Origin: Betaproteobacteria bacterium
GTDB taxonomy: Bacteria; Pseudomonadota; Gammaproteobacteria; Burkholderiales; SG8-39
NCBI GenBank assembly: GCA_019509895.1
Contig: JAEKLK010000224.1
Location: 1-12,040 of the forward strand
Direction: 5' to 3'
Length of the DNA: 12,040 bases
Part shown: positions 6,770 through 12,040 of the stretch, in pieces
Position numbering within the stretch: position 1 is the first letter of the stretch
How the letters are laid out: every line of letters begins with the position of its first letter
Program-made: the position numbers and the translations under genes
Notes under the pieces: generated by a model
The model's database searches: none
What the model was told of the DNA's origin: nothing
What the model saw: the letters and a program-made list of their open reading frames with translations, nothing else

Positions 6770-9459
6770 TCGCTGAGCAGTTCCGTGACGCCGCCAATCG
6801 CGGCGGTATTCACCGTCACGGTGCGCTCGGTGGCGAAGCGCAGCATGTAATACGGGCCGCCCGCCTTCGGCCCGGTGCCCGAGAGTCCCTCGCCGCCGAA
6901 CGGCTGTACGCCTACGACGGCGCCGATCATGCTGCGATTGACGTACGTATTGCCGACACGCGTGGCGTCCACCACCGTGTCGACGAAGCTCTGGATGCGG
7001 CTGTGGATGCCCAGTGTCAGCCCATAGCCGGTGTCGCGCAGCCAGCGAAGCACGGCGGGCAGCTCGGCGCGCCGATAAGTACAGACGTGCAGCACCGGCC
7101 CGAAGACTTCCGTGCGCGGCAGCTGCGCCAGCGGAAGCTGAAAGGCGATCGGCGCGATGAAGTGCCCGCTCACCGCAGGCGCCGAGGCTTCGCCGATCAG
7201 CTTGGCGGAGCGCCGCAGGGTCTCGACGTGGCGCGCCAACGCCGCCTGCGCCGGCGCATCGATGATCGGCCCGATATCGGTATCCGGATCGCGGGAATCG
7301 CCCACTTTCAGCTCGGCGAGCGCACCGGCCAGGATCTCCAGCATGCGCGGCGCGGCGCTCTCATCCAGGAAAAGGAGGCGCTGGGCAGAGCAGCGTTGGC
7401 CGGCGCTCTGGAACGCCGAGATGACCGTGTCGTCCACCACCTGCTCGGGCAGCGCGGAGGAATCGACCAGCATCGCGTTCACGCCGCCAGTCTCGGCGAT
7501 CAGCGGCACGATCGGACCTTGGCGCGCCGCGAGCGCGGCGTTGATGCGCTGCGCGGTCTCCACCGAACCCGTGAACGCGACGCCCGCAATGCGCGCATCG
7601 GCAACCAGCGGTGCACCGACGCGCTCGCCGTCGCCGATCACCGCAATCACCGCATCGGCCGGAATGCCCGCCTCGCGCAGGATCTCGATTGCGCGTACGC
7701 CGACGCGCGGTGTCTGCTCGGTCGGCCTGGCGATCACCGTGTTGCCCGCGGCCAGCGCGGCGGCGACCTGCCCGGTGAAGATGGCGAGCGGGAAGTTCCA
7801 AGGACTGATGCAGGCGAAGACGCCGCGGCCGTGCAGCTGGAGCTCGTTGCGCTCGCCGGCGGGGCCCGGCAGCACGACCGGCTCGGCGAAGCGCCGGCGC
7901 GCCTGCAGTGCGTAGTAGCGGCAGAAATCGGCGGCTTCGCGCACCTCGGCCACGGCATCGGCATACGTGCGGCCGCCTTCGCGCACCACCAGCGACACGA
8001 GCTCGGCGATGCGGCCTTCGAGCAGCTCGGCCGCCGTCTCGAGGTGCGCGGCGCGCACCGAAGCCGGGACGCGCGACCAGCGCACGAAGGCCTGCGTTGC
8101 GCGCTCGGTCGCCGATTGCAGCTCTGCCGCGCTCGTGTCGGCGAGCGGGGCGAGCGGTCGATCAGTGACTATCTTCCGCTGGAGCGCGTCCAGCACGTCG
8201 CGCCGCGACAGATCGACGCCGAGGGAGTTCAGCCGGTCGGGATAGAGGTTGCGCGGCAGCGGGATACGCGCGTTCGGCAAATAGGAATCGGGCAACGCGG
8301 CGAGTGGATCGGCGACCAGCTCGGCGAGCGGCACCTCCGGGTCGGCGATCTGATGTACGAACGAAGTATTGGCGCCGTTCTCCAGCATCCGGCGCACCAG
8401 GTACGGCAGGAGATCGGTGAACCTGCCGACCGGCGCATAGCGGCGCACGGTCACCTTGCGCTCGGCGAGCAGCGCCTCGTAGAGCGCATCGCCCATACCG
8501 ACGAGCTTCTGGAATTCGAACTCCCGGCCGCGGCCGATCTCGAGGAGCGTCGCGACCGTGCGGCAGTTGTGCGTGGCAAAGGCGGGGTAGATGGCCGCCG
8601 GCGCCTCGAGCAGCGCGTGCGCGCACGCGACGTAGCAAATATCGGTCGCCGCCTTGCGCGTGAATACCGGGTAGTCCGCCATGCCGAGCTGCTGGGCGCG
8701 CTTGATTTCGCTATCCCAATAGGCGCCTTTCACCAGCCGGATCGGCAAGCGGCGCTTCGTTCTGCGACCGAGCTCGACGAGCCATTCACATACCGGCAGC
8801 GCGCGCCGCTGGTACGCCTGCACCGCCAGTCCAGGGGTGAATTCGTCGGCGAGCGCGGCGTGCAGGTCGAGCGTGAGCTCGAGCCGCTCGGACTCCTCGG
8901 CATCGATGGTGTAGCCGACGCCGCGCTCGGCAGCGAGGCGTGAGAGCTCGCGCAGTCGCGGCAGCAGCTCGGCCATGACGCGCGAGCGCTTCGCTTCCTC
9001 GAAGCGCGGGTGCAGCGCCGAGAGCTTGATCGAGAGGGTGTCGGGCGCGCGCACGGTGCGAATGGCATGCGCATAGAGCTGCATGTAGCGTGCGGCATCG
9101 GCCGCGGTACGCGCCGCTTCGCCGAGCATGTCGTACGAATGCACGTAAGGCGCGCTCTGGGCGCCGCGGCGCACCGCCTCGTCGATTGTCTCGGCGAGAA
9201 CGAACTGCTCGGCGAGGATGCGCATGGCCTGGCGCACCGCCGCGCGCACCACCGGCTCCCCGAGGCGCGCCACGACGTGCTTGAGCGGCGAGGGCTCGTC
9301 GTGCCAGCGCGCGAGCTTGCCGGTGAGAAGGAGCGCCCAGTCGGCGGCGCTCGCGAGGAGCGAGTCCGGGTGGCGTGGCGCGCACGCGCTGCGCGAGGCG
9401 CAGCGCGGTGGCTTCGATCGCGCCGCCCTCTTGCGGCTGCAGCGCGCGCAGCCGCGCAA
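6754..9459 (-). CDS. putA: PutA, proline dehydrogenase / P5C (glutamate semialdehyde) dehydrogenase, 5' end disrupted
   Basis: Bifunctional enzyme oxidising proline to pyrroline-5-carboxylate with FAD, then to glutamate with NAD. Numbering is from the TTG at 9459. The dehydrogenase barrel holds SIKLSALHPRFEE, IDAEESERLELTL, RLVKGAYWDSEIKRAQ and ATHNCRT. It also has YLVRRMLENGAN with R356-R357, the pair that binds the proline carboxylate. The aldehyde dehydrogenase half holds SPWNFPLAIFTGQ, AETGGVNAM, the catalytic cysteine C690 in SAGQRCSAQR, and FGGEGLSGTGPKAGG near the end. There is no ribbon-helix-helix DNA-binding domain, as in short PutAs of about 1000 residues. True homology begins near residue 30 (D-S-L-L-A-S-A-A-D-W-A-L-L-L-T-G-K-L). 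Residues 1-29 are a wrong-frame reading of the original N terminus, which continues in another frame (9374-9526). The usual segment E-Y-x-L-S-S-x-E-G-V-x-L-M-C-L-A-E-A-L-L-R-I-P-D is missing. It may be a pseudogene, a shortened active protein, or an assembly error. The 3' end overlaps the convergent ycaQ-like gene. Confidence 0.88.
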   Translation of the reverse strand: MRGCARCSRKRAARSKPPRCASRSACAPRHPDSLLASAADWALLLTGKLARWHDEPSPLKHVVARLGEPVVRAAVRQAMRILAEQFVLAETIDEAVRRGAQSAPYVHSYDMLGEAARTAADAARYMQLYAHAIRTVRAPDTLSIKLSALHPRFEEAKRSRVMAELLPRLRELSRLAAERGVGYTIDAEESERLELTLDLHAALADEFTPGLAVQAYQRRALPVCEWLVELGRRTKRRLPIRLVKGAYWDSEIKRAQQLGMADYPVFTRKAATDICYVACAHALLEAPAAIYPAFATHNCRTVATLLEIGRGREFEFQKLVGMGDALYEALLAERKVTVRRYAPVGRFTDLLPYLVRRMLENGANTSFVHQIADPEVPLAELVADPLAALPDSYLPNARIPLPRNLYPDRLNSLGVDLSRRDVLDALQRKIVTDRPLAPLADTSAAELQSATERATQAFVRWSRVPASVRAAHLETAAELLEGRIAELVSLVVREGGRTYADAVAEVREAADFCRYYALQARRRFAEPVVLPGPAGERNELQLHGRGVFACISPWNFPLAIFTGQVAAALAAGNTVIARPTEQTPRVGVRAIEILREAGIPADAVIAVIGDGERVGAPLVADARIAGVAFTGSVETAQRINAALAARQGPIVPLIAETGGVNAMLVDSSALPEQVVDDTVISAFQSAGQRCSAQRLLFLDESAAPRMLEILAGALAELKVGDSRDPDTDIGPIIDAPAQAALARHVETLRRSAKLIGEASAPAVSGHFIAPIAFQLPLAQLPRTEVFGPVLHVCTYRRAELPAVLRWLRDTGYGLTLGIHSRIQSFVDTVVDATRVGNTYVNRSMIGAVVGVQPFGGEGLSGTGPKAGGPYYMLRFATERTVTVNTAAIGGVTELLSDQRAS

Positions 9460-9526
9460 CGGCTTCGCCTTCGGCGATACGGTGGTGGCGGCGAATTTCG
9501 GCGAGCGCCTCCGGCAATATAATCAC
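9374..9526 (-). pseudogene. putA: Out-of-frame original N terminus of putA
   Basis: GTG at 9526 opens a frame reading V-I-I-L-P-E-A-L-A-E-I-R-R-H-H-R-I-A-E-G and then a second helix-like stretch up to about codon 51 (near 9374). It has the helical character and G/C-ending codons expected of a real PutA N terminus. AGGA stands seven bases before the GTG. Beyond about 9373 this frame becomes an off-frame reading of the dehydrogenase, while the true frame is offset by one base. Joining the two requires one base skipped or, if sequence was lost, a missing length that leaves remainder 2 on division by 3. The 51 residues here plus about 872 genuine residues downstream make about 923, against roughly 1000 for short PutAs. 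That matches the visible absence of the conserved E-G-V-x-L-M-C-L-A-E-A-L-L segment. Confidence 0.7.
9518..9523 (+). promoter_or_regulatory. Consensus -10 box (TATAAT) for the acetoacetyl-CoA synthetase gene
   Basis: A perfect TATAAT stands 27 bases before the proposed start of the synthetase gene, in an otherwise G+C-dense region. Transcription would begin near 9530 and give a leader of about 20 bases that contains the AGGAG site. The -35 is weak: TTTCGG at 9496-9501 with a 16-base spacer is the best I see. The box lies over putA codons 2 and 3 (ATT ATA on the other strand), so the same bases serve coding and promoter roles. Confidence 0.5.
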
Positions 9527-9533
9527 GGCCCAA

Positions 9534-9541
9534 TCCTAGGA
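9534..9541. promoter_or_regulatory. Palindrome TCCTAGGA giving a ribosome site on both strands
   Basis: This eight-base perfect palindrome is centred in the 24-base gap between the divergent starts at 9526 (putA, GTG) and 9551 (synthetase, CTG). On the plus strand it gives AGGA followed by G, eight bases before CTG. On the minus strand it gives AGGA seven bases before GTG. This near-symmetrical spacing is my main support for both start assignments. Confidence 0.55.
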
Positions 9542-9550
9542 GACCTGGCT

Positions 9551-11524
9551 CTGAGCCGCCAGCCTGAACTGCTGTGGCAACCGAGCGAGCGCGCCATTGA
9601 GGAGGCGCAGCTCACTCAGTTCGCGCGCCAGGTGATCCGCAAGCGCCGGCTCGACGCCGCCAGCTACGCGGAGTTTCACCAGTGGTCGGTCGAGAACCCC
9701 GAGGAGTTCTGGTCAGACGTGTGGGACTTCGGCGGCGTCATCGCCTCGCGCAAGGGCTCGACCGTGCTTGTGGACGGCGACAAGATGCCCGGCGCGCACT
9801 GGTTCCCCGAGGCGCGGCTCAACATCGCCGAGAACCTGCTTCGGCGCGGCGACCGCGGCGACGCCTTCGTGCTCTGGGACGAGAGCGGCCCGCGCCGGCG
9901 GGTCAGCTATTCCGACCTCACGAGCGACGTGTCACGCGCGGCGCAGGCGTTGCAGGCGCTCGGCCTGCGCGCGGGCGATCGGGTGGCCGCGTTCATCCCG
10001 AACATTCCCGAAGCGGGGATGCTCGCGCTCGCGGCGCTGTCGCAGGGCATCGTCTGGTCCTCCTGCTCGCCGGATTTCGGCGTCGAAGGCGTGCTCGATC
10101 GCTTCAGGCAAATCGACCCGAAGGTGCTGTTTTGCGCCGACGGCTACCGCTACAACGGCGAGCGCCACGATTCGCTCGAGCGGGTGCGCGCGATTGCCGA
10201 GCAGCTGCCATCGCTTCGCAAGGTGGTGGTGGTGCCGCAGATCAATCCGCGCGTCGACGTGTCCGACGTCCCGAAGGGGGTAACCCTCGCAGAATGGCTG
10301 CGGCGCTACCAGCCCGCCGACATCAGCTACGCGCAGCTGCCTTTCGAGCACCCGGTGTTCATTCTTTTTACCTCCGGTACCACGGGCACGCCCAAGTGCA
10401 TCGTGCACGGCGCGGGTGGCACGCTGCTGCAGAGCGTGAAGACCTACAAGCTGCACTTCGACGTGCGGCCCGGCGATCGCTTCTTCTACTACTGCACCAC
10501 CAACTGGGTCGTCTGGAATGTGCTCTTCATGGGCCTCGCCGCCGAGGCGAGCCTGATGCTCTACGACGGCTCGCCCTTCGCGCTCGGCGGCAAGATCCTT
10601 TTCGACTACGCCGAGAAAGAGCGCTGCACGCACTTCGGCACGTCGGCGAAGTTCATCGACGCCTGCGCCAAGCGCGACTTGCGGCCGATCGAGACGCATG
10701 ACCTTGGGGCGCTGCGCATGGTGATCTCGACCGGCTCGCCGCTCATGGCGGAGAGCTACGACTACGTCTACGAGGCGTGGAAGAAGGACGTGTGTCTTTC
10801 TTCGATCTCCGGCGGCACGGACATCATGGGCGCCTTTGCCGACGCTAACGCGGTGCTGCCGGTCTATCGCGGCGAGATGCAGTGCCGCTCGCTCGGCATG
10901 GCGGTCGAGGTCTACGACGAGGAAGGCAACGCGGTGGTGAATCAGAAGGGCGAGCTGGTGTGCGTCAAGCCCTTCCCGTCGATGCCGCTTGGATTCTGGA
11001 ACGATCGCGGCGGCGAGCGCTACCACGCGGCGTACTTCGACAAGTACGCGAACGTCTGGTGCCACGGCGACTGGGCCGAGCTCACCGACCGCGGCACCAT
11101 GACCATCTACGGGCGCTCCGATGCGACGCTCAATCCGGGCGGCGTACGCATCGGTACGGCGGAGATCTATCGCGTGGTCGAGCGCATCCACGAGGTCGAG
11201 GAATCGGTGGCGATCGGCCAGCTCTGGCCGCCGGACCAGCCGGCCGATATGCGCGTCGTGCTCTTTGTGAAGCTGCGGCCCGGCTACACGCTCGACGACA
11301 AGCTGGAGGAGCGGCTGCGCGCCGACATCCGGCGCCATGCGTCGCCGCGCCACGTGCCGGCGCGCATCGTCCAGGTTCCCGATATCCCGCGCACCAAGAA
11401 CGGCAAGGTCGTCGAGCTGGCGGTGAAGGCGGTCGTGCACGGCATGCCGGTGCCGAACACCGACGCGCTCGCCAATCCTGAGGCGCTCGACTATTTCGCC
11501 AATCTCGCCGAGCTGGCCGCCTAG
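9551..11524 (+). CDS. aacS: Acetoacetyl-CoA synthetase (acetoacetate--CoA ligase), likely CTG start
   Basis: ATP-dependent acyl-CoA synthetase of the ANL superfamily joining acetoacetate to CoA via an acyl-AMP. It feeds ketone bodies or polyhydroxybutyrate breakdown products into acetyl-CoA metabolism. From CTG at 9551 it has 657 residues, close to the usual 650. The N-terminal block typical of AacS (LLWQPSERAIEEAQLTQF, WSVENPEEFW, WFPEARLNIAENLL) marks the ACAS_N domain. The adenylate-forming core has the phosphate loop TSGTTGTPK at 274-282. The later motif YGRSD is at 520-524, followed by GGVRIG at 530-535. The catalytic lysine of the final motif is K619 in RTKNGK. In-frame ATG is absent near the N terminus; the nearest GTGs (9482, 9485) fall deep in putA and have no family sequence after them. 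AGGAG eight bases before CTG favours 9551. The product is securely assigned; the start codon is inference. The stop shares CTAG with the convergent CBS gene. Confidence 0.92.
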   Translation: MSRQPELLWQPSERAIEEAQLTQFARQVIRKRRLDAASYAEFHQWSVENPEEFWSDVWDFGGVIASRKGSTVLVDGDKMPGAHWFPEARLNIAENLLRRGDRGDAFVLWDESGPRRRVSYSDLTSDVSRAAQALQALGLRAGDRVAAFIPNIPEAGMLALAALSQGIVWSSCSPDFGVEGVLDRFRQIDPKVLFCADGYRYNGERHDSLERVRAIAEQLPSLRKVVVVPQINPRVDVSDVPKGVTLAEWLRRYQPADISYAQLPFEHPVFILFTSGTTGTPKCIVHGAGGTLLQSVKTYKLHFDVRPGDRFFYYCTTNWVVWNVLFMGLAAEASLMLYDGSPFALGGKILFDYAEKERCTHFGTSAKFIDACAKRDLRPIETHDLGALRMVISTGSPLMAESYDYVYEAWKKDVCLSSISGGTDIMGAFADANAVLPVYRGEMQCRSLGMAVEVYDEEGNAVVNQKGELVCVKPFPSMPLGFWNDRGGERYHAAYFDKYANVWCHGDWAELTDRGTMTIYGRSDATLNPGGVRIGTAEIYRVVERIHEVEESVAIGQLWPPDQPADMRVVLFVKLRPGYTLDDKLEERLRADIRRHASPRHVPARIVQVPDIPRTKNGKVVELAVKAVVHGMPVPNTDALANPEALDYFANLAELAA

Positions 11525-11955
11525 CCCATCACCTCGAACAGGCGCTCGCGGCTGTCCAGCTCGGAGACGAACGCTTCCAGCTCCGGGCCGAGCGCATCGC
11601 GGGCCGAGACCACACCGACGGGCCTGCCCTCTTCGACCACCGGCACGTGGCGAAAGCCGCCTTCATGCATCATGTGCAGCGCGTGGCCGAACGGCCGGTC
11701 CGGTGCAATGGTGCGCGGGTTGGCGCTCATCACGTCCGCGAGGCGCGTTCCGCCCGGATCGCGCCCCTCGGCGATCACGCGAAAGAGCGCGTCGCGCTCC
11801 GTAAAGATGCCGGCGAGCCGGCCCTCGCTGATGACGAGAACCGCGCCTACGCGCCTTTCCTTCATCAGGTAGGCCGCGTCGGCAACGGTCATCTCAGGGC
11901 CCGCGGTGACCGGGTTCTGGGTTGCGATGAGGCTGCGTATGGGTCGGTCTCTCAT
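11521..11955 (-). CDS. Stand-alone CBS-domain-pair protein
   Basis: Cytoplasmic 144-residue protein consisting of one CBS pair (Bateman module), with repeats at about 14-62 and 76-122. Each repeat ends with the usual nucleotide-ribose motif: G49-I-F-T-E-R-D55 and G114-V-V-S-A-R-D120. T52/D55 and S117/D120 sit at the positions that commonly contact adenosine nucleotides in such modules. The pattern M-K-E-R-R-V-G-A-V-L-V and G-G-F-R-H-V-P-V-V is typical of small bacterial CBS proteins that sense energy state. No enzyme or transporter domain is attached, so the target is unknown. The ATG at 11955 has AGGAGG five bases before it, a strong ribosome site. Upstream is a short A+T-rich patch (GTAAATTC on the minus strand near 11973-11980) that could hold a weak -10, with 35 bases to the preceding partial gene. 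Its stop and that of the synthetase gene share CTAG. Confidence 0.92.
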   Translation of the reverse strand: MRDRPIRSLIATQNPVTAGPEMTVADAAYLMKERRVGAVLVISEGRLAGIFTERDALFRVIAEGRDPGGTRLADVMSANPRTIAPDRPFGHALHMMHEGGFRHVPVVEEGRPVGVVSARDALGPELEAFVSELDSRERLFEVMG

Positions 11956-11990
11956 GACGTCCTCCTCATAGGACTGAATTTACACTCCGT

Positions 11991-12040
11991 TCAGCCGCGC
12001 GCGATGGCCGCGGCAATCGCCTCGATCAGCGCCGACTGTT
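11991..12040 (-). CDS. C-terminal end of an unidentified gene
   Basis: On the minus strand the frame ending at TGA (11993-11991) reads Q-S-A-L-I-E-A-I-A-A-A-I-A-R-G. This is a helix-like, alanine-rich tail with G/C-ending codons that resembles a real protein end. It lies 35 bases upstream of the CBS-domain gene on the same strand and could share its transcript. Only about 15 codons are present, too few to name a family. The other frames over these bases cannot be excluded. Confidence 0.4.
   Translation of the reverse strand, partial: QSALIEAIAAAIARG

Noticed and set aside
5971..8943. 990-codon open frame on the plus strand across the end of the ycaQ-like gene and antisense to putA
   Set aside because: It has no recognisable domain, reads as arginine/alanine-rich low-complexity protein, and lies opposite clearly conserved PutA. 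Stop-free antisense frames are expected at this G+C content.
9218..9550. N-terminal extension of the synthetase back to 9218 (768 residues)
   Set aside because: The added residues are an antisense reading of putA, exceed the family length by over 100 and have no conserved sequence.
9932..11440. 502-codon minus-strand frame antisense to the acetoacetyl-CoA synthetase gene
   Set aside because: Histidine/arginine-rich shadow with no motif; the plus strand carries full ANL-superfamily motifs.
11952..11969. Five-codon leader frame (M-R-R-T-S, stop in ATGA with the CBS start) before the CBS gene
   Set aside because: Its codons simply contain the AGGAGG ribosome site, it has no ribosome site of its own, and it encodes no regulatory amino-acid run; probably incidental.
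1..12040. CRISPR array, transposon ends, tRNA or phage genes
   Set aside because: No spaced direct repeats, no transposase or integrase sequence and no cloverleaf seen on reading both strands; all space is taken by metabolic genes.

Overview
The window is very rich in G+C, and its genuine reading frames prefer G or C at third codon positions. It is packed almost solid: I see no gene-free stretch above about 40 bases, and neighbouring genes often overlap at starts or stops. The gene set suggests a betaproteobacterium, probably of the Burkholderiales or an uncultured relative. It includes a Bug-type solute-binding protein without its membrane partners, a GltIJK amino-acid importer, a short PutA without a DNA-binding domain, and an acetoacetyl-CoA synthetase. 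This placement is inferred from gene types and composition; there is no rRNA or marker gene here. I found no tRNA, rRNA, CRISPR array, insertion sequence, integrase or phage gene.

Layout: (i) 1-3226, minus strand: a tandem cyclic-nucleotide-binding-domain protein, then gltI, gltJ and gltK (binding protein and two permeases of a glutamate/aspartate ABC importer). gltK runs off the left edge, and an ATPase gene gltL would be expected beyond it. (ii) 3259-6769, plus strand, divergent from (i) across 32 bases: aspA (aspartase), a Bug-family periplasmic binding protein sharing ATGA with aspA, and a YcaQ/AlkX-like DNA glycosylase starting inside the end of the bug gene. (iii) 6754-9526, minus strand, convergent with (ii): putA, whose 5' end appears broken. 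(iv) 9551-11524, plus strand, divergent from putA across 24 bases: acetoacetyl-CoA synthetase, apparently starting at CTG. (v) 11521-11955, minus strand: a two-CBS-domain protein sharing its stop palindrome with the synthetase. (vi) 11991-12040, minus strand: the tail of an unidentified gene.

The genes fit together as amino-acid and small-acid catabolism. GltIJK imports aspartate or glutamate, aspartase turns aspartate into fumarate and ammonia, PutA (if functional) turns proline into glutamate, and AacS activates acetoacetate to acetoacetyl-CoA. Two ligand-sensing proteins without obvious output domains (tandem cNMP, tandem CBS) flank the region.

I do not see a clearly new multi-gene system. 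The points most worth checking are: the putA 5' lesion (frame change plus an apparent loss of some 65-75 residues); the palindrome TCCTAGGA between putA and aacS, which supplies a ribosome-binding site on each strand; the perfect TATAAT lying over putA codons 2 and 3; and the tandem cNMP protein placed between the aspartate importer and aspartase.
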